Origin: Halonotius pteroides
GTDB lineage: Archaea > Halobacteriota > Halobacteria > Halobacteriales > Haloferacaceae
Assembly (NCBI RefSeq): GCF_003605635.1
Contig: NZ_QMDW01000002.1
Coordinates: 174,046 to 238,045 of the forward strand
DNA: 64,000 nucleotides
Direction of reading: 5' to 3'
Below are positions 49,959 to 59,882 of the stretch, piece by piece (positions within the stretch are counted from its first letter, which is position 1; each line of letters starts with the position of its first letter). A program made the position numbers and the translations under genes. Below the pieces are notes generated by a model. It worked only from the letters and a program-made list of their open reading frames with translations, was not told the origin of the DNA and did no database searches.

Positions 49959-50495
49959 TTATCGTGAGAGAACGTAGTGGACGGCAGTCATTACGCCTAA
50001 TAGGCCGGCTGGCGGCGCGATCGCGCCGATCTGCGGGATCGCATACAGAAGAGCAACGATCGGGGCGGTAAGCCCACTCGGTTGCGGACGGGTGACCACC
50101 TCACCGTCGAGGGTAAACGACTCGGGCATCGAGATGATCGCCGCGACGTACAGCGAAATCAAGAAGACGCAGCCGAGCACCGCCATGATCGTGTCGTAAC
50201 GGGGGTGATACGACAGTCCCTTGCGGTGTTTGCGGGCGACCAGCAGCGTCGGCGCGAGCAGCGGCCCGGCGGTGAACAAGCCGACGACGGCGATAAACGT
50301 CCGCGACAGCGTCAACGAGCCGCCCGGCGTTGATGCCGTCTGGCCGATCCAGACGACCAACGCGAGGGTGAACAGCCCACCGATAAAGAGCGCGGCCAGC
50401 GTGCCAACGATAACATAGAGCCTGAAAAACAGCGAATCACCCTGCCGGAAGGCGTAGGGGAACGCACCGATGACGCCGCGGTAGGCCTCAGCCAT
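49959..50495 (-). CDS. Conserved haloarchaeal membrane protein
   Basis: A 178-residue protein with about five membrane helices, including FFRLYVIVGTLAALFIGGLF and AVLGCVFLISLYVAAIISMP. It has an amphipathic N-terminus (YRGVIGAFPYAFRQGDSLFF) and a charged loop VARKHRKGLSYHPRYDTIMA. No functional family was recognised. The ATG at 50495 (MAEAYRGVIG) gives the best N-terminus. Confidence 0.7.
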   Translation of the reverse strand: MAEAYRGVIGAFPYAFRQGDSLFFRLYVIVGTLAALFIGGLFTLALVVWIGQTASTPGGSLTLSRTFIAVVGLFTAGPLLAPTLLVARKHRKGLSYHPRYDTIMAVLGCVFLISLYVAAIISMPESFTLDGEVVTRPQPSGLTAPIVALLYAIPQIGAIAPPAGLLGVMTAVHYVLSR

Positions 50496-50623
50496 TGTTG
50501 ACGGTAGCGTCGCCGACAAATTAAACGCCCCGGGATCGACCGCCGATAAGCCAGGTCAACTACCGACGAGGCCGATCAGGCGAAGACGGGTGTTTTTCAT
50601 CCCCCGCCCGCGAAATACGATTA

Positions 50624-51280
50624 ATGAGTCTCATTGCGTTCGATTTTGATGGCACGCTGTCGGACTCGGAGATGACCGTGCTGCTGGGCGAACAGCTTGG
50701 CGTCGCCGACGAGATGGCCGACATCACCGAGCGAGCGATGAACGACCAACTCAGCTACGCCGAAAGCCTGCGCAGTCGCGCGGAACTACTGGCCGGGCTG
50801 AGCGAGGCCGACGCCGACGACGCCTACAGCGAGGTCGTGCTCCGGCCCGGTGCTGCCGACGTAATCGACCGCCTGCGCGAGGCGGGCCACACGGTCGCCA
50901 TCTTCACCGGCGGCTTCGAGCGCGGCGTCGCCCACGCCCTCAACGACGCGGGCACCGAGGTCGACCACATCGTCGCCAACGCCCTGCCAATCGAAGACGG
51001 CGAGTTGACTGGCGAGGTCACCGGCCCGCTCATCGAGGGGACGAAAGACGACCAACTCGAAGCCCTCGCCGCCGACCTCGGCGTCGAGATGGACGAGACG
51101 GTCGCCGTCGGCGACGGCGCGAACGACCTGCCGATGTTAGAGGTCGCCGGCCTCGCGGTCGGCTTCGAGCCGAAACCGGCCGTCGAACCCGCCTGCGACG
51201 ACGTGGTGGCGACGATGGCGGAGTTAGGCGACCTACTCGAATCGCGCGGTGTCCTGTCGGCGGCCGTCGACAACAGCTAA
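50624..51280 (+). CDS. serB: Phosphoserine phosphatase (HAD family)
   Basis: A 218-residue HAD phosphatase making serine from phosphoserine. The nucleophile motif IAFDFDGTLSDSE is at the very N-terminus, and AIFTGGFERGVAHAL is motif II with Thr in the usual place of Ser. Motif III is the Lys in EGTKDDQLEAL, and motif IV is VGDGANDLPML. All catalytic residues are in place and the length is typical of SerB. The gene is monocistronic, with 44 bp to the next gene. Confidence 0.93.
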   Translation: MSLIAFDFDGTLSDSEMTVLLGEQLGVADEMADITERAMNDQLSYAESLRSRAELLAGLSEADADDAYSEVVLRPGAADVIDRLREAGHTVAIFTGGFERGVAHALNDAGTEVDHIVANALPIEDGELTGEVTGPLIEGTKDDQLEALAADLGVEMDETVAVGDGANDLPMLEVAGLAVGFEPKPAVEPACDDVVATMAELGDLLESRGVLSAAVDNS

Positions 51281-51324
51281 CGAGGACGCCCCGAACTCTT
51301 CACGCTTGCCGCTGTCTCACTAGT

Positions 51325-52359
51325 ATGGAGGCCACATGGCACCGCGATTCGGCTGTCGGTCGGCTGACGATGACGCTGCCGATTGCCGTGATCGCACTGC
51401 TGATCCCGGTTGGGCTGTTCCTTGATGAACTTCCGAGAGTTGTCCGCTTTGCGCCGTTTGTGGTGAGCGTCGGGCTGTTCGGCCTCCCACACGGCGCGGT
51501 CGATCATCTGATGCCGGTTCGGCTCAGCGACACCGCACTGGGACGGTCGCTAGCGGTCGTGAGCATCGTTTATGCCATCTTAGGTGGCCTGTATCTTGCG
51601 GTCTGGGCGATCTCGCCGGCTGTCGCGCTGGTGGCGTTTATCGGGATGACATGGTTCCACTGGGGGCAGGGCGACGCCTTCGCGCTGCGAGCCTTCGGCG
51701 ATGCCGGGCACATTCGCACGCGAAGCGACCGCTGGGCGTCACTGATCGTCCGCGGCGGGCTGCCGATGTTGGTGCCGCTGCTCGGCCAACCGGAGGGCTA
51801 CCAACGGGTCGTCAACGGCATCATCGCACTATTCGATCCGACGGCGACAGCCGCGGTAACCCCCTTATTTCGGTTGGACACGCGACTCGCCCTCGGGGTC
51901 GGATTTGGGGTATTCACCCTCAGTAGCCTGCTGTGGACGGCTCGCCATGTGTGGCAGGGTGACACATCCGCGGAGGGGCTGGTGTGGGACGCAGTGGAAA
52001 TCGGGGTGTTGTGGGTATTCTTTTGGCTCGTCCCGCCGGTGTTTGCGGTCGGACTATATTTCGCCGTTTGGCATGCGGTGCGACATATCGGTCGGCTGGC
52101 GATCGTCGATCCGGCCGCGCAACAGGCACTCGACGCCGGCGAGTGGCCGGCCGCGCTCTGGCGGTTCTATCGGGATGCGACGCCGCTGACGATAGCCTCG
52201 CTCGCGCTGTTCGTCGGGCTGTACGTCTGGGTGCCGACCGACGGCTCGCTGAACGCGTTGCTGGCGATCTATCTCGTCGGCATCGCCGTGTTGACGCTGC
52301 CGCACGTCGCGGTCGTGACGTGGATGGATCGACAGCAGTACGGAAAAACGTATTACTGA
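51325..52359 (+). CDS. blh: Brp/Blh-type beta-carotene 15,15'-dioxygenase
   Basis: A 344-residue membrane enzyme that cleaves beta-carotene into two retinals, the chromophore of microbial rhodopsins. About eight helices carry the iron-ligand His motifs of the family: FGLPHGAVDHLMP, MTWFHWGQGDAF, YFAVWHAVRHIGRL and LTLPHVAVVTWMD. In many haloarchaea it lies beside an opsin gene; no opsin is present in this window. The start ATG at 51325 is the first in frame. Confidence 0.93.
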   Translation: MEATWHRDSAVGRLTMTLPIAVIALLIPVGLFLDELPRVVRFAPFVVSVGLFGLPHGAVDHLMPVRLSDTALGRSLAVVSIVYAILGGLYLAVWAISPAVALVAFIGMTWFHWGQGDAFALRAFGDAGHIRTRSDRWASLIVRGGLPMLVPLLGQPEGYQRVVNGIIALFDPTATAAVTPLFRLDTRLALGVGFGVFTLSSLLWTARHVWQGDTSAEGLVWDAVEIGVLWVFFWLVPPVFAVGLYFAVWHAVRHIGRLAIVDPAAQQALDAGEWPAALWRFYRDATPLTIASLALFVGLYVWVPTDGSLNALLAIYLVGIAVLTLPHVAVVTWMDRQQYGKTYY

Positions 52360-52599
52360 TCGACTAACCGATCAAGCCACGCCCTGGCGGACTGAAAGGG
52401 CGAGACGCGCTGGGCGAACCCGGACGACGTAAGCACCGCAGCGAACGAAGTGAGCGAGAAGCACAGCGAGTCCCGGGAGCACAGCGCGGCGAGGGCTTTC
52501 TATACGTACACACAGCACTCAGCTATCTGTTCAAACACCCCATTCTACTTCCGCCCCGCTCAGCGAACCCTTAAGCCCGATGCTGTCTAACCGTCAATA
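52360..52599. other. Intergenic region without a gene
   Basis: The 240 bp between blh and hef hold no convincing frame. A segment around 52435-52500 (GCGAACGAAGTGAGCGAGAA and neighbours) has the short GCGAxCGAAGxGAGC-like repetition seen scattered through haloarchaeal intergenic DNA. The stretch nearest hef is more AT-rich and probably holds its promoter. Confidence 0.4.
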
Positions 52600-55095
52600 A
52601 TGGCGGCCACCGAGGATGTTGGCTACATCGACCATCCACTGCTCACCGACGAGTTCATCGAGCGGCGGCTCTATCAACTCCAGTTGGCCGACGCCGCGAA
52701 ACAGGGCCACACGCTCGTCTGTCTGCCGACCGGGCTCGGGAAAACGACGGTCAGCCTGCTCGTGACGGCCGAGCGGCTACAGGAAGTCGGCGGCACCGCG
52801 CTGCTGCTCGCACCGACGAAACCGCTCGTCTCCCAGCACGCCGAATTCTACCGCGAGGCCTTGCAGATCCCCGACGACGAGATCGTCGTCTTCACCGGCG
52901 AGACGCGGCCCGAGGATCGCGCTGAACTGTTCGACTCAGCCCAAATCGTCATCGCCACGCCACAGGTGGTCGAAAACGACCTCGTCGGCAACCGGATTTC
53001 ACTGGCCGACGTGACGCATCTCACCTTCGACGAGTGCCACCGCGGCACCGGCGACTACGCCTACGTCTACATCGCCGAGCGGTACCACGCCGACGCCGAG
53101 CGGCCGCTCGTGACAGCGATGAGCGCGTCGCCGGGCGGCACAAAAGAAGATATCGAGACCATCTGTGAGAACCTCGGTCTCGACGGCGTCGAGGTGATGA
53201 CCGAAGACGACGCCGACGTTGACGAGTTCACCCACGACACCGATGTCGAGTGGAAACGGATCGACCTCCCACAGGAACTGCTCGATATTCGGGACGGCCT
53301 CAACGAGGTGATCTCGGATCGACTCGAACAACTACGCGAACTCGGCGTGACGAAGGCGACGAGCCCTGACATCTCCCAGAAACAGCTCAACAAGATCAGC
53401 GCGGAGTTACGAAAGCTGATGGACAACGACCAGTCGGAGGGGTATCAGGGGATGTCAACGCACGCCGAGATCATGAAGCTCCGGCGGGCAGTGACACTCG
53501 TCGAAACCCAGAGCGTCGAATCCGTCCGGCGGTATTTCGAACGCCAGCGCAACGCCGCCGAGAGTTCGGGCGCGTCGAAGGCCAGCCAGCGACTCGTTGC
53601 TGAGCCGAAGGTTCGCGAGGCGATGCGGAAGATCGAGTCGTTCGACGACCGCCATCCCAAGTTCTCCCAGACGCGAATCCTGCTGGCCGAGACGCTGGGC
53701 ATCAACAACGGCGAGCGCGTGATCGTCTTCACCGAATCGCGGGACACCGCTGAAGCCCTGACCGAATTCCTCGGCCAGCACTTCGACACCGAGCGGTTCG
53801 TCGGCCAAGGCGACAAGGAGGGCTCCGACGGGATGACCCAGACCGAACAGCAGGAGACCTTAGACCGGTTCCGCAACAACGAATTTGATGTCCTGGTCTC
53901 GACCTCAGTCGCCGAGGAAGGGCTTGACGTACCGGAAGTCGATCTCGTGCTGTTCTACGAGCCGGTGCCGACAGCGATCCGGTCGATCCAGCGGAAAGGG
54001 CGAACGGGGCGGCAGACGACCGGCCGCGTCGTCGTCCTGCTGGCCAACGACACCCGCGACGAGGCGTACTTCTGGATCGCCCGCCGCAAGGAGAAACAGA
54101 TGGAGTCGGAGCTCCGGAAGCTGAAAGGCGTCGCCGACGAGGTCGAAGCGGAGTTAGACGACTCTCAATCCGCGCTCGATCAGTTCGACGGCGAGGCCGG
54201 CGACACGAGCGATAGCACCACTCCGTCGATAGCGACAAACGGCGGCAGCGACGCCGGGAGCCAGCCCGGCTTAGCGGATTTCGGCAAAGCCGAGGACGAA
54301 AGCGAGACAAACGAGACCGAGGATGAACAGACCACCGAGAGCGACATCAACGCTATCAACGGCAGCAACACAGACAGCCAAAATAGCGACAGCACCGACG
54401 ACGCCGACGACGAAATCGTTGCCAACGCCGGCACCGGCACTGACGAGGTCGAGATCGTCGCCGACCAACGCGAGTTGGAGTCGACGGTCGCCCGCGACCT
54501 CTCGAAGCGCGAGGAGGTCACAACGCGGCTCGAAACGCTGGCAGTCGGCGACTACGTGCTGTCGGATCGTGTCGCCGTCGAGCGCAAATCGGTCGCGGAC
54601 TTCCTCGATACGCTGACCGGCGGCGACCGCTCGATGTTCGAGCAGGTCGGCGACCTCGTCCGCAACTACAGCCGCCCTATCGTCATCGTCGAGGGCGACG
54701 ACCTCTACGGCGAGCGCAACGTCCACCCGAACGCGATCCGTGGCGCGCTGTCGAGTCTGGCGGTCGATTTCAACGCGAGCATCCTCCGCACCGACGACGA
54801 GAGCGACACCGCGGAGTTGCTGGCGACAATCGCCCGCCGCGAACAGGAAACCCGCGATCGAGAAGTCTCGGTTCACGGCGAAAAGAGCACGAAAACGACC
54901 GCCGAACAACAGGAGTACGTCGTTGCCTCGATCGCCGACATCGGCCCGGTGACCGCGCGGTCACTGCTTGAGGAGTTCGGAACGGTCGAAGCCGTGATGA
55001 CCGCACGGGAGGACGACCTACTGGAAGCCGACGGCGTCGGCGAGGTGACCGCGGAGAAAATTCGTGAGGTTGTCGGGAGTGAGTACGAGCCTTAG
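52600..55095 (+). CDS. hef: Hef helicase-nuclease (FANCM/XPF-like)
   Basis: An 831-residue enzyme acting on stalled replication forks. The N-terminal superfamily-2 helicase has Walker A LVCLPTGLGKTTVSLL, the motif II LTFDECHRGTGDYAYVYIA (DECH), motif III AMSASPGGTKEDI and motif VI IQRKGRTGRQT. An acidic Ser/Asp/Asn-rich linker (about residues 515-610) leads to the XPF-type nuclease with GDYVLSDRVAVERKSVADF (the ERK core). Tandem helix-hairpin-helix motifs end the protein (IADIGPVTARSLLEEFG, ADGVGEVTAEKIREVV). All domains are intact. It converges with the p27-like gene. Confidence 0.96.
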   Translation: MAATEDVGYIDHPLLTDEFIERRLYQLQLADAAKQGHTLVCLPTGLGKTTVSLLVTAERLQEVGGTALLLAPTKPLVSQHAEFYREALQIPDDEIVVFTGETRPEDRAELFDSAQIVIATPQVVENDLVGNRISLADVTHLTFDECHRGTGDYAYVYIAERYHADAERPLVTAMSASPGGTKEDIETICENLGLDGVEVMTEDDADVDEFTHDTDVEWKRIDLPQELLDIRDGLNEVISDRLEQLRELGVTKATSPDISQKQLNKISAELRKLMDNDQSEGYQGMSTHAEIMKLRRAVTLVETQSVESVRRYFERQRNAAESSGASKASQRLVAEPKVREAMRKIESFDDRHPKFSQTRILLAETLGINNGERVIVFTESRDTAEALTEFLGQHFDTERFVGQGDKEGSDGMTQTEQQETLDRFRNNEFDVLVSTSVAEEGLDVPEVDLVLFYEPVPTAIRSIQRKGRTGRQTTGRVVVLLANDTRDEAYFWIARRKEKQMESELRKLKGVADEVEAELDDSQSALDQFDGEAGDTSDSTTPSIATNGGSDAGSQPGLADFGKAEDESETNETEDEQTTESDINAINGSNTDSQNSDSTDDADDEIVANAGTGTDEVEIVADQRELESTVARDLSKREEVTTRLETLAVGDYVLSDRVAVERKSVADFLDTLTGGDRSMFEQVGDLVRNYSRPIVIVEGDDLYGERNVHPNAIRGALSSLAVDFNASILRTDDESDTAELLATIARREQETRDREVSVHGEKSTKTTAEQQEYVVASIADIGPVTARSLLEEFGTVEAVMTAREDDLLEADGVGEVTAEKIREVVGSEYEP

Positions 55096-55766
55096 TTGAA
55101 TTCGAGTGCACGCAACGTCTCGGCGGCTTCACGGGCGGCCGACAAGAGTTTCTTCGCACGGCGGGGATCATCGGTCTCAGCCGCGCGCTGAGAGAATCGT
55201 GTGACGGTGGCCGCAAGCGACTGCCGAGCGTCGTGAAGGCCACTATCGCCAGCGGTTGCCGGCGACGACGGCTGTGGCGTCGATTGGGATGATTGTGGCG
55301 TCGACTGTGACGATTGGGTGGCGGTTGGTTGCGACGACTGCATGGCCGGCGATTGTGGCGTGTTGATAGTGGGTTGAGTGTCGGCCTGCGTCGACTGGCC
55401 GTTTGTTGTGGGTTGGCTTGGTGTCGACTGACTCGGCTGTGCGGTGGTATCGGCTGGCTGCTCAGGTGTCGACTCAGCATCCGCGGGTCGGGGGGTATCA
55501 GTGTCACCCGGCTGGTCGGTGATGGGCTGCTGTGTTCCGTCGCTTTTGACAGCCGCCTGTTGGCTGTCGGCTTGACAGGTCGGGCAGAACGTCTGGCCGT
55601 TATGTCGGAACAGGGGATCACCGCAGCTGTCGCAGTGCTGATTTGTCATCGTCGCCCCTTTCAACAGCAGCTCGCTCATCCGCTTGGTGTTGGCCCGCTT
55701 GTCCTCGTCGTCGGCGTACTTCTTCCGGAGCTTCTCGCGTTCTGCTTCCTTATCGAAGTCGCTCAT
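55092..55766 (-). CDS. Autoantigen p27-like zinc-ribbon protein
   Basis: A 224-residue protein of the Sjogren/scleroderma autoantigen 1 (p27) family. The N-terminal [20 protein letters not shown] with a following FCPTCQ gives a C-x2-C ... C-x2-C zinc ribbon, the family signature. The middle (residues 70-165) is a low-complexity Gln/Ser/Pro/Thr linker with repeated QSSQSTPQ units, unusual for a halophile as it lacks acidic residues. A helical C-terminus ([20 protein letters not shown]) follows. Function in archaea is unknown. The ATG at 55766 ([10 protein letters not shown]) is used. Confidence 0.88.
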   Translation of the reverse strand: MSDFDKEAEREKLRKKYADDEDKRANTKRMSELLLKGATMTNQHCDSCGDPLFRHNGQTFCPTCQADSQQAAVKSDGTQQPITDQPGDTDTPRPADAESTPEQPADTTAQPSQSTPSQPTTNGQSTQADTQPTINTPQSPAMQSSQPTATQSSQSTPQSSQSTPQPSSPATAGDSGLHDARQSLAATVTRFSQRAAETDDPRRAKKLLSAAREAAETLRALEFN

Positions 55767-55857
55767 ACTCCGACGAAAGGGTGGTGTCCGGAAAAACACA
55801 GCGGCTCCAACCTGTCGCACCGAAACGCTTACTCGAAATCCGGGCGCATACCAACCC

Positions 55858-56772
55858 ATGACAAAAGTATCAATCGTCGGTGCCGCCGGCACCGTCGGCG
55901 CGGCAGCAGGCTACAGCCTCGCACTCCAAGATGTCGTCGACGAACTCGTTTTCGTCGATATCCCGGATATGGAAGACAAGACGGTCGGGCAAGCCGCCGA
56001 CACCAACCACGGGATCGCCTACGACTCAAACACGGTCGTCCGGCAGGGCGAGTACGCCGACACCGCCGGCAGCGACGTGGTCGTCATCACCGCAGGCATC
56101 CCGCGCTCGCCGGGGGACACCCGGCTGGATCTCGCCGAGGACAACGCGCCGATCATGGAGGATATCGGCGCGTCGCTGGCCGAGCACAACGACGAGTTCA
56201 TCACCGTCACAACGTCGAACCCGGTCGATCTGCTGAACCGCCACCTCTATGAGACAGGTGACCGCCCGCGAGGCCACGTCATCGGGTTCGGTGGCCGACT
56301 GGATTCGGCGCGGTTCCGCTACGTCCTCAGCCAGCGGTTCGACACCCAGGTGCAAAATGTCGAGGCGACGATTCTCGGCGAACACGGCGACACACAGGTG
56401 CCGGTCTTCTCGAAGGTGCGCGTCAACGGCCACGATCCAGAGTTCGATGCCGACGAGAAAGACGAGATCCTCGCCGACCTCCAGCAGTCGGCGATGGACG
56501 TGATCGAGCGGAAGGGCGCGACCCAGTGGGGGCCGGCAACGGGCGTCGCCCACACCGTCGAGGCCATCCTCAACGACACCGGCGAGGTGCTGCCCTGCTC
56601 GGTCGTCCTCGACGGCGAGTTTGGTCACGACGATACCGCCTTCGGCGTTCCGATAAAACTCGGCAGCGACGGCGTCGAGACGGTCGTTGACTGGGGGCTC
56701 GACGACTACGAGACGGAACTGATGGCTGACGCCGCCGAGAAGCTACAGGAGCAGTACAACCGCATCGCCTGA
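55858..56772 (+). CDS. mdh: Malate dehydrogenase (LDH-like type)
   Basis: A 304-residue NAD(H)-dependent enzyme interconverting malate and oxaloacetate. It has the Rossmann start [40 protein letters not shown], with the substrate loop Arg that sets malate specificity, [30 protein letters not shown] and the catalytic His in [13 protein letters not shown]. It matches the tetrameric halophilic MalDH. The ATG at 55858 follows directly on a short leader. Confidence 0.96.
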   Translation: MTKVSIVGAAGTVGAAAGYSLALQDVVDELVFVDIPDMEDKTVGQAADTNHGIAYDSNTVVRQGEYADTAGSDVVVITAGIPRSPGDTRLDLAEDNAPIMEDIGASLAEHNDEFITVTTSNPVDLLNRHLYETGDRPRGHVIGFGGRLDSARFRYVLSQRFDTQVQNVEATILGEHGDTQVPVFSKVRVNGHDPEFDADEKDEILADLQQSAMDVIERKGATQWGPATGVAHTVEAILNDTGEVLPCSVVLDGEFGHDDTAFGVPIKLGSDGVETVVDWGLDDYETELMADAAEKLQEQYNRIA

Positions 56773-56814
56773 GCGTGCGGCAGGGAACCTGAAACAGAAG
56801 GCTGAGACAGCGCG

Positions 56815-57276
56815 TTAGAACACACTGTCGGCGGTTGCCGCCCCAACAACGCTAAACACCGCGCCGATGCTGATCGCGCGGAACGTGACCGTGGCGACCT
56901 CAGCGAGCGGGACAGCCGGCGGGGAACCCACAAACGTCGCCGGCGCGTCGAAGATGCCCGCGAGGATCGCTACCGAACCAAAAGCAACGATCATCAGCGA
57001 GATAAACCGGATCGGCACCCCGACGACCTGCTGTTCGTCATCGGGGTCGCGTTTCGTGTCGGCTTGGTAGAGCGTACCGTAGCCGATCAGCGACACAAGC
57101 AGAACGTTGAGTGCAGCCTGCAGGTGGCTCATACTCGCCGCTAGCGTCCAGACCTCCTCGGTGACGACAAACGGGCCGGCCAACAGAAACCCGCCGACAA
57201 GCTGCTGGGCGGAATCAGCCAGTCGAAACTGGCGTCTGAGCTGCGTCCCGGAGGGAAGCACGTGGCGAGGGCGCAT
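56815..57276 (-). CDS. DUF2391 integral membrane protein
   Basis: A 153-residue protein with four membrane helices. The segment QQLVGGFLLAGPFVVTEEVW is the family signature, followed by LNVLLVSLIGYGTLYQADTK and a second pair of helices ending RAISIGAVFSVVGAATADSV. I recognise it as DUF2391 (putative integral membrane protein, TIGR02587-like). Function is unknown. The ATG at 57276 is used. Confidence 0.78.
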   Translation of the reverse strand: MRPRHVLPSGTQLRRQFRLADSAQQLVGGFLLAGPFVVTEEVWTLAASMSHLQAALNVLLVSLIGYGTLYQADTKRDPDDEQQVVGVPIRFISLMIVAFGSVAILAGIFDAPATFVGSPPAVPLAEVATVTFRAISIGAVFSVVGAATADSVF

Positions 57277-57364
57277 ACGAGGAGCACGGACGGCGGCAGT
57301 ATAAAATCGGAGGCTGTCGCCGACAATGGGGATGTGTTTAGGGATCGGCGACCAATATCCAACT

Positions 57365-58045
57365 ATGAGCGCACGCGAGGAGTTCGACAGTTGGGCTGCC
57401 GAGGGCCGCGACAAGGGAATGGAGGATCGCCACTGGCATACCGCCAAACACGTCCTCGCACGGATGCCAGTCGAGGCCGGCGACGCGGTCGTCGACCTTG
57501 GGACGGGTAGCGGCTACGCGCTGCGGGCCCTCCGGGAGACCGCCGATATCGGCCGCGGCTACGGCCTCGACGGTGCCCCAGAGATGGCACGCAACGCCGC
57601 CGACTACACCGACGACGACGCTGTCGGCTTTCTTGTCGGTGACTTTGACGCCCTGCCGTTGGCCGACAACAGCGTCGATCACGTCTTCTCGATGGAGGCG
57701 TTCTACTACGCCCGCGATCCGATCCATACGCTTACAGAGATCCGGCGGATGCTCCGACCGGGCGGGACGTTCTACTGTGCGGTCAACTACTACGAGGAAA
57801 ACGAGGCGAGCCACACCTGGCAGGACAACATCGCGATCGAGATGACACGCTGGAACAGGGCGGAGTACCGCGCAGCATTTGACGAGGCCGGTCTCCATGT
57901 TGCTGAACAGGATACCATCGCCGACCGCGAGATCGACATCCCGCCGGCCGAGGCGTTCCCAACTGAGGACTGGGAGACGCGAGCGGCGATGATCGATCGC
58001 TACCGGACGTGGGGCACGCTGCTAACCGTCGGTGTTGCCCCATAG
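57365..58045 (+). CDS. Class I SAM-dependent methyltransferase
   Basis: A 226-residue methyltransferase. SAM motif I is AVVDLGTGSGYALRALRE, followed by YGLDGAPEMARNAAD and VGDFDALPLADNSVDHVFSM. RMLRPGGTFYCAVNYYEEN is motif III. The substrate is unknown, and a small-molecule or quinone-type acceptor is possible. The ATG at 57365 (MSAREEFDSW) lies about 90 bp from the divergent DUF2391 start. Confidence 0.9.
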   Translation: MSAREEFDSWAAEGRDKGMEDRHWHTAKHVLARMPVEAGDAVVDLGTGSGYALRALRETADIGRGYGLDGAPEMARNAADYTDDDAVGFLVGDFDALPLADNSVDHVFSMEAFYYARDPIHTLTEIRRMLRPGGTFYCAVNYYEENEASHTWQDNIAIEMTRWNRAEYRAAFDEAGLHVAEQDTIADREIDIPPAEAFPTEDWETRAAMIDRYRTWGTLLTVGVAP

Positions 58046-58167
58046 TATTGTAGCGCACGGTAAAGCCAGACACTCGGGCAGCGTCGTGGGGCTAAGCAGG
58101 CACCGTATCGAGTACTGGCCAACCGACCGTGTCGCCGAGAAGATCGGTACGAAGCGAGAGTGTTGAC

Positions 58168-59715
58168 TCACAGCACCGCCGCCGCGACCATCGGCGTCAG
58201 AAACGCCTCGATGAGCGCGGCAACAACGAGGACAACCGCTAATCCGAGCAACACACGATAGGCCATCCTGAAAGCGTCAACAAATCGTGAGAGCGTCGCC
58301 CGGCCGGTGACAACGTCAAGCGCGACAGCCGCGATATGGAACCCGAGCCCGCCGGCGATGAAGATGGCCGGGAGCTCGATGATCCCATGTGGGGCGACCA
58401 ACGCGAGGAACGCCGTCGAGTCGATAACGCCGTACAGCCCGCCGATGAGCGCGCCGTTGAGCAGCATATCAACGCCTGTTGACACGCCGAGGGCAACCCC
58501 ACCGAAGGCGGCCGTCGCCGACACAAGCCAATTGTTGGCCGCCAGCATGACGAACGTGTCGACGGGGTAGCTGCCAAACACCATGCTCGGCTCGGCTGGC
58601 GTCGGAAACTCCGCACCAAAGCCGCTTGTCGTCTGAAACCCGATGATCGCAGCAGCAGCAAAGACGGCTGTCGCAAACAGCACCGACAGCGGCGCCTGCC
58701 GGAGGAACCCACCGAGCGCGCCCACCCCGTCGCGGAAGGCGGCGACGAAACGAGTGCGGTGGGGCGTGGTCGGGGCGGCCACAGATGAGGAGTCGACCGC
58801 CGGCGAGTCATCCGCTCCAGCCACGATCGGGAACGACCGATCGGCGTAGATGCCAAACTTCACGATATCGAGAAACGGCAACAACAGCAGCGGCCCGACC
58901 AGTCCCGAGAGCTGTGAGACCCCAAACAGCGAGAACAGCGAGCCGAGGATCGACAGCACCGCAAACACGGTGAGCGCGACAAGAACATAGCCGGCAAACG
59001 CCCATGGGCGTCCGAAGGGAAGGCGCACACTCCGGCGAACACCACCGACCAGTCCGACATCGTCGACGACGATGGACTGGCCAGCAAAGAGCAACAGGAG
59101 TGAACTTACCACGATGAGGCCGCCGCCGAGGAGAACGCCGACGACGGTAGCAGTGGCACCGGCAGCCGGCGAGAGTGAAAGCAGACTCACACCGATCACA
59201 ATCGGGACAAGGCCGAGCACGGTAACCAGTGTTTGGAGGATCGACAGCCCGACAAACGACGACCAGTCGGCGACAAGCCCCGCAAGGGCTGTGTGAACCC
59301 CGTCGTCGCCGTTGAGCGCGCCGTAGATGCCGTGAAGAGCGACCGCATTCGAGAGGCCGGTGGCAACGACGCCGACGAGCAGCGCGCTCCCGACACCGAC
59401 GACCAACAGGGCGATGATGGCCGGCGAAAACACGTCGACGACAGCTGATTCGAGCCCTGCTGGGATATCCGGCTGCGTTGCGCCCATCGCCGCAGGGTCG
59501 ATATCGGTTGTTTGAACGTATGATTCGAGTTCGGTCACCAGCGCTTCGAGGCGGCCATCGTTGACAAGCAAGACGAGGACAGCACCGATCGACACCACCA
59601 GCGGGACACGGACGGTGGCGGTTAACCCGATCCCGAGCAGATAGACCGGCAGCACGTCTGCCGGACGGTCAACGAGGAGCCGAAGGCCGGTTTGGAGGGC
59701 GGATCCAACGGTCAC
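58168..59715 (-). CDS. Membrane protein with SpoIIM (stage II sporulation M-like) domain
   Basis: A 515-residue membrane protein with about twelve helices in two halves. The N-terminal half is a haloarchaeal module with glycerophosphodiesterase-membrane-domain-like features (IVVDDVGLVGGVRRSVRLPF). After a soluble Ser/Ala linker the C-terminal half is the SpoIIM/DUF95 domain with MLAANNWLVSATAAFGGVAL, VALGVSTGVDMLLNGALIGG and LVAPHGIIELPAIFIAGGLG (the H-G-x-x-E motif). Archaea do not sporulate; SpoIIM proteins are thought to act in membrane remodelling or transport. No partner gene is next to it. Confidence 0.85.
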   Translation of the reverse strand: MTVGSALQTGLRLLVDRPADVLPVYLLGIGLTATVRVPLVVSIGAVLVLLVNDGRLEALVTELESYVQTTDIDPAAMGATQPDIPAGLESAVVDVFSPAIIALLVVGVGSALLVGVVATGLSNAVALHGIYGALNGDDGVHTALAGLVADWSSFVGLSILQTLVTVLGLVPIVIGVSLLSLSPAAGATATVVGVLLGGGLIVVSSLLLLFAGQSIVVDDVGLVGGVRRSVRLPFGRPWAFAGYVLVALTVFAVLSILGSLFSLFGVSQLSGLVGPLLLLPFLDIVKFGIYADRSFPIVAGADDSPAVDSSSVAAPTTPHRTRFVAAFRDGVGALGGFLRQAPLSVLFATAVFAAAAIIGFQTTSGFGAEFPTPAEPSMVFGSYPVDTFVMLAANNWLVSATAAFGGVALGVSTGVDMLLNGALIGGLYGVIDSTAFLALVAPHGIIELPAIFIAGGLGFHIAAVALDVVTGRATLSRFVDAFRMAYRVLLGLAVVLVVAALIEAFLTPMVAAAVL

Positions 59716-59882
59716 GCATTGTTGTAGTTGTCGGGGGCTCCTAATGGCTCCGAATCACCGCGAACACAGTGGGCGATCACAGCCTATGTGGGCGTTTTGC
59801 AGTCGAAACAGAGGGGGTTGACACCGAGACACGTATCGCTGCCACCGGGGTCGTCAAGTGCGTTCGCCACCAACCATCGCCA

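Noticed and set aside
52435..52500. GCGAACGAAGTGAGCG-type repetition as a mobile element end or CRISPR leader
   Set aside because: Short motifs of this kind are scattered in haloarchaeal intergenic DNA. There are no target duplications, inverted ends or transposase.
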